Below are positions 12,550 to 24,440 of a stretch of 64,000 nucleotides of DNA, piece after piece. Origin of the DNA: Hofstenia miamia (taxonomy: Eukaryota; Xenacoelomorpha; Acoela). Location: positions 512,499 through 576,498 of the forward strand of contig SCFE01000118.1 of NCBI GenBank assembly GCA_004352715.1, written 5' to 3'. The first letter of the stretch is position 1; every line of letters starts with the position of its first letter. The translations under genes were made by a program, and so were the position numbers. Under the pieces are notes generated by a model that was not told the origin of the DNA, did not search any database, and saw only the letters and a program-made list of their open reading frames with translations.

Positions 12550-14204
12550 GTTCTGCGGGTTACTCTTAGATGTGTTGGGCCAGGCCGTGTGTCATTTTAT
12601 AATTGTTAGGATGGAAGAAAATATCATTTTTGTGGAAAATTTGAAAAATAATTTTTGGAATTTCTACTATCATAAATGACTTTCTACCGATTTGTTTAAG
12701 TGTATTAAAAGAAACATGTATGTTGATAATTTGATAAATCAGTGCTTGGTAGTATATGCAATTTATCAAAATTTTTGTACCTTGCAGCGGTTTTAGATAA
12801 AAGCAAGACTACATTGTTTTCAAAGTATAAAATGTTTTAGACATCTAAAATTGTTTTGTCCAAATTTACTGCTTGTTAACCGTAGTTCTAATACATTTAT
12901 TACTGAAAAACAACCTCATTTCTCAATTAATATCGACCACTTGTAGATGAAAAAAAATATTTTGACATATATTAAATAGACTACGTAATGATGCCAGAAA
13001 AACTTGTTTTGTTGCATGAAGACTTCCATATTATGGAAAAATATGGCTTTTTCCTCGAAAATTTTATTTTTAAATCAAGTCTTATCCTGTAAACAAGTTA
13101 AATTTTACCGGATTCCAGCACATATCTACCTGCAACAGTAACAAGACAGTATCAATTTGTATAAAATGTAAACAGCCAGGCAGGGTCTTAGTATCACATA
13201 TGCGAACTGCTATGTAGTGATTTGAACATGATTTTTCGTTTGTTTCACAACTAAAAAAATACTTGAAAGATATATAAAATAGTCAGAAAAATGCATTCCA
13301 CAATGCAATGCAAAATTTTATTAGAACTTGAGTCAATTAACACATTTGGTCCTTCTAGGTATAAGTGAAAAGGAAAATTTTCTAGAGTAGTTCTTGTAAG
13401 TAGTTAAGTTTCACATGAATGATGCACATGCAAAAATATTAAAGTAAGAAAATTTCAGAAAATTCTATTGTAAATTAATTGTATGCCAGTAATGAACATT
13501 TTCTAAATGGGTCAATTCACTCATTACTATACTAGTTTTTAGTTAGATTTCATATCATTGTAATGGAAATTTTACGAATGGTCAATGTCAATATTTCTGA
13601 AGCTTCTGAGTGCATTCACGTAATTGTGAATGTTTTAGCTAATAGTTAGTGTTTGTGTAGTTCAATAACAAATTATCGTATTTTCAAAAATTGGCATTAT
13701 TCACATAACGCCAAAAATGAGTATGTGTGTAGTTCGAAGCCTATGATTAAAATATTCAAGGGTTATAGTGCAAGTCATGCATTAATTCTGTTTGAGATTA
13801 ATTACAACTCAATATTTTTTAAGCCATAAATAAGGCGGTCTTTTTTCAATATTTCAATTTAAGCTTTGCTTTTATAAGATATAATATACTTAGAACTTAA
13901 AAATTATTGAAAATACCCGACGTGCTCACTAAATCGAATCATCAAATAAATTTATTCATTTGTATATTAATAATTCATATCTTAGAATCCCAAAGATTAC
14001 TAGGCATGGGAACCGGCACGTCTTGCTATTAGCTGTCTTCAGATGATCGCCTGCATAAATGAGGTTCTGGTAAGTTTTAGATTTTCATTATATATTTAGG
14101 TATTAGACACTCTTCAAAAGAATGAAAACTCAATAATAAGACAAGACATTTGCTTATTTTCGATTTTGTAAATGATATTTGAATGTTTTGCTCCGAATTT
14201 TATT

Positions 14205-14413
14205 GAATAGTAATATAAATATAACTTGCAAATCTTGCAGATACTTCTATAACTTTCAAAATTTTGCACAAATACTTTAAAAGTTTTTGTGTAATACTTG
14301 CAAATGTAGCGCAAGTATACCACAAAAACTTGCAATTCTTGCAGATAATTTGTAAAACATGCAAAAATTTTTATACTTTGCAAGTTTTTGCAAGTTTCAG
14401 TTTGTGAGCAGGG
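14205..14413 (-). repeat. CTTGCAA-rich repeat, inverted copy
   Basis: Chain of ACTTGCAA/TCTTGCAG words ending at GTGAGCAGGG (14404-14413). On the minus strand it starts CCCTGCTCAC, a plausible terminal sequence for a hAT-like MITE. It is the reverse-oriented relative of 11008-11105. The 89-aa minus-strand frame across it is compositional. Confidence 0.5.
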
Positions 14414-14924
14414 TTAAATATTTCACGCATGCGTTTGTGTAGTTAAATTTATGTAGTAATATACTTTATATTGAACATGTATATGACAGTTTTGATTGTT
14501 TTAGTTAAAAATTAATGGCAAGAGAAGCAGCAAAGCGGGCAATAATATTTGTACAAAGGGCCAAGCTGTTGTGTGTGGGTAGCATAGCAAAAGTGAAAAA
14601 CGCATTGTTGTGATTTGTAATGAATGTCAATGAATGCTTATTAAATATGAATCTGAATTCTAATATAAATCTCACGGTAATAAATGCTAGTTGTATTAAA
14701 TTTTGGAGTGCTAGTGTTAAACAATTTTTTAATTTAAGCTTTAAGTTTAATGATGAATTTTTTAATCAACAGTAAATCATTTTAATTTTAATGGTCATTT
14801 TTTGGCAAGCAATGTTAGAATTTTGCACTTATTGCATTTAGAGATACACAGCAACAATCATAATTCAAATCTTAAAGCACATATATCACTTATTTTAAGA
14901 TTGTGCCTCTAACTTCTCTGAACT
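14414..14924. other. AT-rich sequence, nothing recognised
   Basis: Lies just upstream of the plus-strand retrotransposon. A short frame beginning MAREAAKRAII near 14516 has no recognisable domain. Confidence 0.4.
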
Positions 14925-14984
14925 TGTCTCCATGTTTCTGATCCGCCTGCTGCCTTCCCGGTAATCCAACTTTTGTGATATTGA

Positions 14985-15895
14985 CTTCAGTGCCTATGAT
15001 ATTTCTCTCATGCTTAAATCTTGCAAGTTGTCTGGTCCTTGCTATTCTGACGGTGTCCCTTCATTTGTAATTCATGATGTAATTCATGAAACTTCCTCCA
15101 CGCTTTCTATCAATTTAAAACATCTTTACTCCTTCATTTGCTCCTCTAAGCGCTACCCCGCCTGTTGGAAGATTTCTTCGATTTCTCCGCTGTTAAAATA
15201 TAATCAGCTTCCCTCCTTGCATGTCACGTCCTACCGCCCAATAGCTATTCTATCTCGACTGTCTATCATTCTTGAACGCCTTGTTTTTCGTTTTGATTCT
15301 CAAAAATTCGTCACCTCATCTCTTCTTCTTAGCATGACAACCTTCCTGGTTGGTCTACGATTACTAACTTACACTGATCGAAAACTGCCACTCTGATTGT
15401 AATTATCCTGGTTGTATTATCTTTCTTGACATCTCGAAAGCGCTTGATCGCCTCCCTCATTCCATTCTGCTTGACAAGTTACGTTTATTTGGTTTTGATG
15501 TGGATTTCATCGAACTGTTCCAGTCTTATCTGACCAATCGCCACCAATGTGTCAAAATCAACTCGTATATCGCTTCTCCTGTCACCGTTACTAGTGGTGC
15601 CCCTCAAGGCTCAGTGTTTACTGTTATTTTCTTCCTTGTTGCCATTAACGACCTCCCTCATTCTGTTCTCAACTCGTCTTGCCTGTTGTATGTCGACGGC
15701 ACTGCGATTTTTGATTTTGACTGGTCTTTTGCTTCTAATATTTCTTCTGATCTTGAGCATTTGTCTACTTGGTCCTCTGTCAACCATCTTGATTTTAGCG
15801 CTACCAAAACATGTGGTATTTCCTTTTCTGTTGTTCCCCTTTCTGATTTGCTCCTCATCACACTCATCGTGGAGTTCAACTTGCTGCAAACTTAA
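14985..15895 (+). pseudogene. reverse transcriptase, fingers and palm (broken)
   Basis: RNA-dependent DNA polymerase that would copy the element's RNA at a nicked chromosomal site. From about 14985 the frame shows SGPCYSDGVPS, then SSKRYPACWK and SYRPIAILSRLSIILERLV, the usual fingers motifs; it stops at 15396. In another frame the palm follows: LDISKAFDRLPHSILLDKL (first catalytic Asp present), GAPQGSVF, and LLYVDGTAIF where the active-site box is expected. That box is YVDG instead of Y-x-D-D, so one of the two paired metal-binding aspartates is lost. With the frame breaks this makes the copy inactive. It ends by frame loss at 15895. Confidence 0.8.
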
Positions 15896-16550
15896 ATTGG
15901 ATTGGACATGTGTCTTTGCGTCATGCAAAGCTAATTCCTCACTGTTTGCCCTCTTCCGCAATGTTCCCTTTAATTCCAAGTCTGCAGTGAAAGTCTTTTT
16001 GTTCAAGTCCATTCCTCGCACCATTCTTCTCTATGCGTCTCCCTGTTGGTGGCCTTCCCGTTCCTTGTTCCACTCTATGGAACGTTTCCAGAAGCGTGCC
16101 TTCAAATGGATCTCTNCCTGTTGTATGTCGACGGCACTGCGATTTTTGATTTTGACTGGTCTTTTGCTTCTAATATTTCTTCTGATCTTGAGCATTTGTC
16201 TACTTGGTCCTCTGTCAACCATCTTGATTTTAGCGCTACCAAAACATGTGGTATTTCCTTTTCTGTTGTTCCCCTTTCTGATTTGCTCCTCATCACACTC
16301 ATCGTGGAGTTCAACTTGCTGCAAACTTAAATTGGATTGGACATGTGTCTTTGCGTCATGCAAAGCTAATTCCTCACTGTTTGCCCTCTTCCGCAATGTT
16401 CCCTTTAATTCCAAGTCTGCAGTGAAAGTCTTTTTGTTCAAGTCCATTCCTCGCACCATTCTTCTCTATGCGTCTCCCTGTTGGTGGCCTTCCCGTTCCT
16501 TGTTCCACTCTATGGAACGTTTCCAGAAGCGTGCCTTCAAATGGATCTCT
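15682..16550. repeat. 434-bp exact duplication around a single N
   Basis: 15682-16115 and 16117-16550 are identical as far as I can read, each from CCTGTTGTATGTCGACGGCA to TTCAAATGGATCTCT, with the lone N at 16116 between them. The second copy continues smoothly into the rest of the retrotransposon, while the first stops at the N. This is what two overlapping contig ends look like when joined without merging. The long 419-aa frame reading through the N is therefore an artefact, and it is in the wrong frame for the reverse transcriptase anyway. Confidence 0.85.
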
Positions 16551-16969
16551 CCCTTGCCATACAAAGGCGCCCTTCTTAAATTCTCCACTCCCCGCTGTCA
16601 CTCTACTTCCATGCCTGTGATCTCCTCCTGTTCAATCGACTGCTCACTCGCAAATTGGATCTTGATCCTTTTGATTTCATTAAGTGCTCTAATTCCCGCT
16701 CCACTCGCTCTGATGATGTTGTCACTTTCTCCATTCATCGTACCAAGAAACATCGCACCCCTCACTCGTTTTTCAATCGTGTTTGTACTGCTGCTAATTA
16801 CATCTTAACTCTCAACCCTCCAACAGCGATTGATTTCTTTTCCCCGCCACCGAGCTTCAAGAAATTTTTGATGTCTTTCCTCTTTGCTGAGCCCTTCTTC
16901 AACTTCGCCTACTCTTCCATTTGCTCCTGTTTCATCTGTGATTGTCCTCGCTGCCGTAAAATTTGACTT
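16551..16969 (+). pseudogene. non-LTR reverse transcriptase C-terminal domain (broken)
   Basis: Frame fragments following the thumb. The last one ends at a TGA (16964-16966) and contains FDFIKCSNSRSTRSDDVVTF, HSFFNRVCTAANYILTLNPP, then FKKFLMSFLF. The pattern of a conserved phenylalanine and arginines, then SF..R....WN-like and SFK..L boxes, is that of the C-terminal region of CR1/Jockey-type ORF2 proteins; here the usual LWN is degenerate. The final cysteine-rich CSCFICDCPRCRKI resembles the terminal cysteine cluster some clades carry. Frame switches before 16655 mark it as a pseudogene. Confidence 0.6.
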
Positions 16970-17033
16970 ATTTTTTTTTGGTTGTGTATTCCTTCAGCGA
17001 CTAAATAAAGTCATTCATTATTATTATTATTTA

Positions 17034-17617
17034 ACATTGAATGAGAAGTATGAATAAAAAACTGCAAGGAAGTGTACATTCTTCCTGTATAATTCCAGGG
17101 CATCTGACTTTAGGTCTATGGACAAAGATACGAAATTACTCTAAACTTAGCCTCAAAATTATAAACATTTTACAAAAATTTAACTTCCATTGACAACTTA
17201 TAAGATAACGGACATGTGCCACATTTCCTTAAAAATTCATAGGGTTGCTTACATTGGATCTAAGAAAAAACTCAAATGTATTTTATGCATGTAAACATTT
17301 TCAATTCATAACATATTTACATTTTCGTTAAAATATTATTGCAAAAATGCATATGCGCCAAACAATTAAAAAAGTTTCTGTAATACCATAGTCCTTTTAT
17401 TCTAACAATTCCTTGTAAACAAGTAAAATATATTCAGCTCAAATTAACTAGCTATGCTTGAAATCAAAGCAAGAATACCATGCATGCAAATTAGAATTAC
17501 AAAAATCATTTAAGAATAATTTAAAAAAGGTTTTCCTAAAGCCAATTTTTTCTTAACGCTAAATTTATATTCCCACATATATTTTCTTCAAATTCATTCA
17601 ACATGTTTTATATAATG
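17034..17617. other. spacer between two convergent retrotransposons
   Basis: AT-rich, nothing recognised. It separates the 3' tails of the plus-strand and minus-strand elements. Confidence 0.5.
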
Positions 17618-17699
17618 AATAAATAAATCAATAAATAAATTTATATTCTTATAAAGCGCATAACTTTTTTAGAAAAACTCAAATGCGCTATTTAAATTG

Positions 17700-18129
17700 T
17701 TAAACAATAATCAAATTAAATTGCTCTCTAAATAAATAATGCTTTAATGTCTTCTTGAATACTTCAATGTTAGTGATGGTTCTAATTTCCTTAGGCAACA
17801 TATTGAAGAAGAATGGACCGCAGATGGAGAATGCATGCTCTGTCAATACTTTCTTTGTTCTAGGTATGATTAGGAAATTGTCTGTAGATGATCGTGTCAT
17901 GGATATTCGATATCTCTAAAAGTTCACTGAGGTAGGATGGTCCCATGCCATTTAGGCACTTCCAAACTATTAGACATATTTTATATCTAATTCTAAATTT
18001 AACTTTCAACCAGTGATAGAGTGCCGGTGTAATAGCTTCACGGTAACCCAAATTAAATATTAAGCGAGCACACCGATTTTGAATAATTTGCAGCTTGTCA
18101 CTTTGATACTCTGGGATTCCATAAAGCAA
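17700..18129 (-). pseudogene. CR1/L2-type ORF2 C-terminal domain
   Basis: 18129-17860 reads LYGIPEYQSDKLQIIQNRCA, RLIFNLGYREAITPALYHWL and IRYKICLIVWKCLNGMGPSYL, near-perfect for the conserved thumb and connection region of L2/CR1 ORF2. After a frameshift, 17900-17700 continues with FLIIPRTKKVLTEHAFSICG, PFFFNMLPKEIR and FKKTLKHYLF, the terminal arm motif (F....WN.LP...R....FK..LK.YLF). It stops at 17700. The piece upstream (18353-18060) bridges to the active-site region in another frame. Confidence 0.8.
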
Positions 18130-18403
18130 CTATTGAAAGAATCGATTCTAGATAAGACTAATACTTGAAGAATATTCTTCACATTCGATATACAGAGATG
18201 CTTACGAATTTTAGTAACATTTCTAAGAACATAATTTGACGAGACGATCATTGAGGCTAAAAAGTTCGTTGAATCAATACTATCATGCTTCTTTAATCCA
18301 AAACACAAAAATTTTGTATTATCATCAGTAAATAACTGAAATGCAGAATTCATTTTAAGAGATAATTATGATTTGATTTTTTTGATTGATTGGAGTGCTA
18401 AGT

Positions 18404-19178
18404 TCAGATCCTCCCGTTCAAACCAAATACACATCTGGGTGTCATCTGTAAACATGTGGTGGCATATCCCATTCTCAGAAGGAAAAAACTAATAAAAGAA
18501 ATATAGATCATAACTAATATAGGGCTAAGAGCTGAGCCATGCGGAGGTACCCCGCATGAAATAGGTTCTATATTAGACTCTTCATTTCCAACTTGAACAT
18601 ATTGTCTCCGTTTGTATAAGTATGATTTAAACCAGTTAAATACTGAACCATTGATTCCAATTTTTTGGAGTATACGTAATAATAGTACTTGGCTAATAGT
18701 GTCAAAAGCCGCTGTCTTGTCTAATAAAGACAAAATGATACAGTCACCACGGTCAAGTGTGAGGATGATGTCGTCTTTGACCAGAAGAAAAGCAGAATCC
18801 ACAGATCGGTTAGCCTTATAGCGAGATTGGTATTTTGGAAACAGTCTATTTGATTCCAAACATGGAATGAATTGTTTCGCTGCAGATTTTTAGAGTGCTG
18901 ACTGACGTCCAAGGTATTTTGTTCAATGTAGGTCGAATTAGTGATGTCTTCAAGCAATCAGGGAAGGTAGTTAACGATAGATTAACCAAATGAGTTAAAT
19001 AAGGGAGTATTCCATTAAGAACTTCATCATGTTTCAATATATTTGTCAAAATAGGGTCAAGTTCACATGTCGTATTACACATAAACATAATAGTTTCTCC
19101 TACCTCTAATGTAGATAGCGTTTTAAGCTGAGACATGGTTACAGTTGATACAGGATGTGATCTTATTGCATCATCCAC
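18404..19178 (-). pseudogene. reverse transcriptase, fingers and palm (broken)
   Basis: 19178-18846 carries ELDPILTNILKHDEV and FPDCLKTSLIRPTLNK, the fingers motifs. 18859-18404 follows with QSRYKANRSVDSAFLLVKDD, then SLLDKTAAFDTI (first catalytic Asp) and a GVPPHGSALSPIL box that has one residue more than the usual GVPQGSVLGP. After a frameshift the active-site box is read as HMFTDDTQM: the two aspartates at 18446-18441 are intact (FTDD for YADD). Two other reverse transcriptase remnants in this window have lost an aspartate, so this copy decayed by frameshift and not at the active site. Confidence 0.8.
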
Positions 19179-19543
19179 TATCCCAGAAGAGCTCTATCGA
19201 AACCTGAGATATATATTTGTTATCTTTCCTAAGAAATAAGCCTGGAAAGAATTTGCATTAGGCATTTGGCTTACATATCTCAGTCTTCTTGGTAGAGAGC
19301 TCAGATACCTACTTAAACAATTTCTTTGAATCATTTGATGGCTCTAAAAATCTCCTTGAGTAGTAATTTAATTGTTTCTTTTTACATAATTGCACTACTT
19401 TATTTCGAAGCTCTTTGAAAGATGCTAGTGAATCCGGAGTTTTGCTGCTCATATGAAAACGTTCTGCCCTTCTCTGTTGTGCACGCAGTTGTTTAACTTC
19501 CTCATCAAACCACTTAGGTTTACTTACCTTTACATTAAGAGTT

Positions 19544-20060
19544 TTAATTGGAATATGTCTGCAAAATATCACTAAGAGTAGAATTATAGTTCATTGCCAT
19601 ATTACATGATGAAAAATTGTGGTTAAGTAAGTTGTTTAGCCGTGTACTTATATCATTAGAAAAATAAGACAAATTTAACTGAGACCATTTTCTTCTTCGA
19701 ATGATAGCCTCTATTCCACTTTGTTTTACTAGAGAAAGTTCAAAGAAGACCGCCATATGATCAGGAAAGTCGTACGAGTTATCTACAAAAACGTTCTTAA
19801 TAATGTTGTCTTCATCTTTGGTGATGAATAGGTCTATAATGTTTCCTCCAATCTGTGTAGCAGACTTTACATGTTGTGTCAATAAAGGATAGTCCAGAAA
19901 CTCAATAAATTTACTCGGTAATTGATTCTCTGGAATATTCTTATACACATTAAGATCCCCTAATATGAGTATAGAATCATTTAAAAGAAATTTTTCATCA
20001 AGGTAATTCTCAAATTCTTCAATAAATCCCGTTGTACTCGGCGGGCGACAAATTAGGAAG

Positions 20061-20070
<10 letters not shown>
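19544..20070 (-). pseudogene. apurinic-like endonuclease, C-terminal part
   Basis: The frame enters at about 20070 and shows RPPSTTGFIEEFENYL, then SILILGDLN (the GDxN catalytic box), then GGNIIDLFIT and YDFPDHMAVFFEL, matching the LDLxxT and SDHxxV boxes of the endonuclease that nicks target DNA for target-primed reverse transcription. In the last box SDH has become PDH, but the histidine is kept. The N-terminal half is absent. The following piece 19572-19309 (PKWFDEEVKQLRAQQRRAER then RRFLEPSNDSKKLFK) is the basic linker that sits between endonuclease and reverse transcriptase in this clade. Confidence 0.8.
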
Positions 20071-20095
<25 letters not shown>

Positions 20096-20096
20096 N
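20065..20096. repeat. (AT)n microsatellite at scaffold join
   Basis: About 15 AT units ending at the lone N at 20096. It truncates the minus-strand retrotransposon and is probably where two contigs were joined. 20097-21171 on the other side holds nothing I recognise. Confidence 0.85.
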
Positions 20097-21171
20097 TAGT
20101 ATCCTGAGGACGCATATACACATCAACGCTAGGTGCATAGTTTAACATTTTCACGATTTTAAGAATTTTACAACACTAAGAATATTTTTTGATGTGTATA
20201 TTTTTTTGTGTAAGAAAATTGAAAATTTATGAAATTTTGCAAACACAAATTTTTTATATGTCAACTATAATGTCTGTTAAGGAAACACCATTTCAAAGAT
20301 TTATATCAAAAAGAACTTCAAATTGCTCAAAGTACTGCGCTAAAAGCAGTTATAGAATTTTGATATTGTTTTTCATTAATTCTGAAAATCTATTTTTCTT
20401 TCTTCAGTGTATATATATTTGAGTTATTCATTATAATCACGTTGAAGGTAGGGTGTACTTACTGAATTTGTGCATGATTTCCCTGCGTTGCTGTTTGCGA
20501 AAACATACAAATTTCAAGACATGATTTTAATTTCAAAAAATTTAAGCAAATTTTACAACTAATTGACTGAATTGGAATTTGAGTTGCATATACTAAGCTA
20601 ATTTACTTTAAGCAAATATAAATTTGTTTTATTTTGAAAATTTCAACGGAACTTTTTAATAGAGATAACCTTGTTACAAAATAGTGTTTATTAATAATAT
20701 TAAAATTGAGTCATTAAACATAAAATAGATTATGTTGCTAACGTAAAATATTTCGTTGTTGTCAAGGTCTGTCCTCGGTTTCCCTGCACTTTATCTAAAA
20801 TTAATTCTTCAAGTAATGAATTTTTAAACAAGTACAAGATAGAATTGAGTGCTTTCTCAGTATGAACTGCCCCGCAATATTTACTGAAACTTGAAAATTA
20901 GATCACAACTAAAATTGCAAATAAATTTTTTATGAATCATCATTGAATAAAATTCAATCGTTTGGGTTCATTGCTTGCACTCCAAAGTCTACTTTTTGCA
21001 ATTTATTTCTGATTATAAAAAGATGGAAGTGGTTTTGTTGTACTTTATCAATGTTTATTTTGGAGTTGCACATTTTAGGCAGCCAGTCTAATCGCAAACA
21101 TATGAGGCCAAACCAAATCCCAAATATATTATATTTATACAATACTTTCATACAATAATATATACAGGAGC

Positions 21172-21580
21172 CAGAGATGGACATGGGCGAAAATTTAGGT
21201 CCAAGCATGGGCCAAGAAATGATAGACTTAGCCAGAATCTGGCCTGGCAAATTCATGTTAATGCCAACTAAGCCAATTGGAGGCCTACTTTGAATATTAA
21301 TTGTCAAAAACTTTTATTAATTTGTCATTTTGGCGCTCTAACATTTGCTATAATAGATGCTTCTAATAAAACAAAAAAACTGAACTTAAACATTCCAAAC
21401 AGAACATTATAAAAGTATATGATACTAATGTAAAGTTTCCAAAATGTAAATTTTATTTTTCAATTTTATAATTATAACTTATATAAAATTCAATGTACTG
21501 TTACGGAGTAGTCAGATATTTTTAAATTCGGTTCATCTTTTCCATTTCTCTTGACCAAACCCATCCCATGTTAATCTCTG
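21172..21580. mobile_element. hAT-type MITE, family A
   Basis: A 409-bp non-coding element with inverted ends: left CAGAGATGGACATGGGC, right (reverse complement) CAGAGATTAACATGGGATGG. The flanking octamers ACAGGAGC (21164-21171) and ACTCTAGC (21581-21588) agree at 5 of 8 positions, compatible with a decayed 8-bp hAT target duplication. The interior shares the ACTAATG..AAGTTTCCAAAATG..AATTTTATTTTTCAA block with the other family A copies. It would depend on a hAT transposase encoded elsewhere. Confidence 0.75.
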
Positions 21581-24212
21581 ACTCTAGCCCACTTACAACT
21601 CGGGTTTACATAGGCAGAACAGATGCAATTGAAACCAGGTATGGTTAATTTTTAATGCACACATTTGTTATCTACATCCACACATGCCCTAAATAATTCT
21701 TTTTTTGAAAACTGCATAAATCAATTTTGTGAACAAACAGACGCAAGACCGGGAGGTTGTATCAATAAAATAGGAAATGGCAAATCAATACTCAGAACAC
21801 TTTAATTTTATATCAAACATGAACTTACCGCTAGTACAGCCCAGAGAGTGTCCATGAATATTTATTGTTGTTGATATATTTTCAACTTTATAAATAAACC
21901 AGCTTTTTGGAAATGGTTCAGATAAATTTTTATAACTAACTGAGGCTTATGTTAATCTACAGATAACTTTTTTGTGGCTAAATGTCTATAGTCATAATTC
22001 AACTGCATTCTTCAGTCTGAATTCATAATTCAGCCTATAAAAATACGCTACTTCTATGTTAAAACGGTTGAAAATTCTATATTTTCTATATGGATACTTG
22101 AAAATCGTTTCTGTATAGCATGTTGCTTTCATCCAGCCCTATTTAGAACTACCATGAACATGCATTTACAAAGCTTAATTTTCTTGCGATAGGTTGTCTC
22201 GTCAAGCATATGGAATTAGAATAACAAGTTTCACAGAGGAGAATAGATGCTTAAGCATTAAAAAAATTATGTCTCTAAGGCGAATGGTAGACTACGTGAT
22301 TCTTCATATGTTATCTATCACACGCCAATTCTATGGTTAGACTATGGTATTATAATTGTTATGCAGTCTAGCCGCTTACTGGTGATGCGATTTTGAAATT
22401 TCTCTTGCCACCCATCACATAATCTAACTGAAGCCTAATGTTCAAGTAATCCTGAGGAGATGTACCTAAGGTTAAAAAAGTGTAGAGCTAGGGTCTTAAG
22501 TTACTTAAGCATTTTAATGCTTTATTGGTCATTAACCAATAATATCGGTATTAATTCTAATAAAATAGGGAAGGTGCATGTATAATGGTTGTTATATTGT
22601 TACCTTAAAACAAAAGGTAGTAACTAAAATAATAGCAATTAAGTAAGCTGCGTATTCTTGCAATTTTTTGAACTAAATATATGTAAACATTACTGCAAAA
22701 TAGAAAATGGGCTAACTACAAAAAATAATTGCAACACGTTTTGATTATGGACGATAGCTTTCCAAAAATGTTTTTATGTACTTTCAACCTTATATGCATG
22801 TTTCTAAAGGGATTATATAGTACTGTAGTTGATATGAAGTAAGAAACTATATACTATCAAGGATACTGAATTGAACAGATTTAAGGTGAGTATTACATCA
22901 CTTTTTAAAATTTTATTGTAAGATAACATGAGTCTTTTGTAACTATGAATTTATGAATTGAGCAATTTCCTTGGCATATTCACCCCTAAAATTAATCTTT
23001 ATTTGTCAGACTAAAGGTATTAACATACGTTAGAAGATCATATAGTCACAGATGTCTAAATGGTGACGTGTTTATCACAAATTTATTCATTTCCACTTTG
23101 TATAACGGGGTTATAGTATTATAAATAACAACAACAAAAAGAGCGTAATAATTTAGCTAAATTTTATTAGTTAGTTTTGTGCCATTGGCAGGCATCAATT
23201 TAACAATCTTTGTAATGTTTTAATTAGCAATTTTTGTGAGTCGTCATTAACAACAAATTTGGATTGTTGTTATAGAATTTGTGTTACAACAATATAGGAC
23301 AATTTTAGGTAAACAAATTGTAAACAAAGTAATGATATGTGCAAAGTAATCTTGTAAGGTATTCTAAATGAAAGTATTATTACTTGCAAATTTAGAAAAT
23401 GAAAGCCATTCTTAAATGTAGTTACATGTATATCAATAGCTAACCAAGGAAGGATTCAACTTATAAGATCACCTCGTCAAGAAGAAAACTCAAATAAATC
23501 AAAATTAATCAAAACAAAAATATATACATTAAGATTTAAAAATATAAAAAATTATATTATAAGATAGAGTAATTGTTACCATTTAGTAAGTTCTCCATCG
23601 TGTTCAAAGCATTCCCACAATTGGGGAGTTGTATACGCCATTAGTTTCTGACGTAGGATATAGGGAATATTTGTTATGTAACTATTTTTAGCAGAACTAA
23701 ATGCTCTCTGTGAGTTATTTCCTGTCAATTCCTTAATGGTGTTTAGCGTACAGTGGTTGGGTTTGCATCCCTCATTCCCTCTTCTAATCTGTCTTCAACC
23801 TTATATGATATGGTATTATTTGCCTTCCTGTAATTCATTCACGTCACTGTTTTCTTATTCCAGCACTGTTGACATATTAGCAATTGATTTTGTAAATATT
23901 TTTTCCCCACCACTCACTCCTCCAATGCCTCTGCGAATCTCCCAAAACTCATTGTAACATTCTTTAACCAATGCCCATGTATCCCATTCTGTTTGATACA
24001 TTTAATACCTTATCTTCACTAAAAACCCTTTCAGTGTTTCCTTTGCAAGCACTTCATCTTATTGTACGAACACTTATTTTACCTGTACGTCCTCTGATTC
24101 TTCCGTTGCTATATATTGTACCAAAAACCTGCTCTAATCTTAGCTCTTTACATGCAGTCAATTACTCTAATGATTTTGTACTCTGTCTTACTCATTAAGA
24201 TCATGAAGTACT
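21581..24212. other. AT-rich sequence, nothing firm
   Basis: The frames at 23736-23957 and 23971-24198 lie just upstream of an endonuclease scrap and may be derived from the same retrotransposon, but I could not match their content to a domain. Confidence 0.4.
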
Positions 24213-24440
24213 ACAGTTTTCTGATGTGGACTGGGACAGCTATTATTCCACGCATGCTTTTGATATAATTGAGGAAATCAACAAGTATAATTGTGACAAA
24301 CCTATGGAAGTTGTTACACTTCGATCTGAACATACGCTTGATTTACTATTTACAAATTTCGAAGATGATATTCTAATTGAACAGCAGAAAGTTTTTCTTA
24401 CTATTCAATAATCTCGTTCAACATTTCATTTTGCACTTTA
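24213..24440 (+). pseudogene. non-LTR retrotransposon endonuclease scrap
   Basis: A plus-strand frame reads FSDVDWDSYYSTHAFDIIEE, INKYNCDKPMEVVT, then SEHTLDLLFTNFEDDI. The DW box followed about 45 residues later by HTLDLLFTN and an acidic turn is the spacing of the C-terminal part of the apurinic-like endonuclease in CR1/Jockey elements. It stops at 24411, before the SDH box; weak traces may continue to about 24440. No reverse transcriptase follows, so this is an isolated eroded fragment. Confidence 0.5.

Larger units (their letters stand above)
14925..17033 (+). mobile_element. 5'-truncated non-LTR retrotransposon
   Basis: This stretch is clearly less AT-rich than the flanks (C/T-rich on the plus strand) and encodes reverse transcriptase followed by a typical non-LTR C-terminus. 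It ends in an ATT-repeat tail at about 17006-17033, preceded by CTAAATAAAG, as expected for the 3' end of an element copied by target-primed reverse transcription. The endonuclease half is missing, which fits 5' truncation on insertion. The coding frame is broken several times. A 434-bp internal segment is present twice around an N (see 15682-16550), so the true element is about 435 bp shorter than drawn. Confidence 0.8.
17618..20070 (-). mobile_element. CR1/L2-like non-LTR retrotransposon, 5'-truncated
   Basis: On the minus strand the domains run in the canonical order: end of the apurinic endonuclease, linker, reverse transcriptase, and C-terminal domain, over about 2.45 kb. The 3' tail at about 17618-17645 is built of TTTATTTATTGATTTATTTA-like repeats (minus strand), typical of L2/CR1 relatives, whose tails are short microsatellites instead of poly(A). 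The 5' end is lost at a TA microsatellite next to the N at 20096, so more of the element may exist in the missing sequence. All domains are separated by frameshifts. Confidence 0.85.

Noticed and set aside
15611-16459. Minus-strand frames of 137 and 142 residues
   Set aside because: They are antisense shadows of the plus-strand retrotransposon and repeat each other because of the duplication.
15549-16808. 419-residue plus-strand open frame
   Set aside because: It reads through the N at 16116, contains the same segment twice because of the duplicated contig end, and is in a different frame from the reverse transcriptase motifs.
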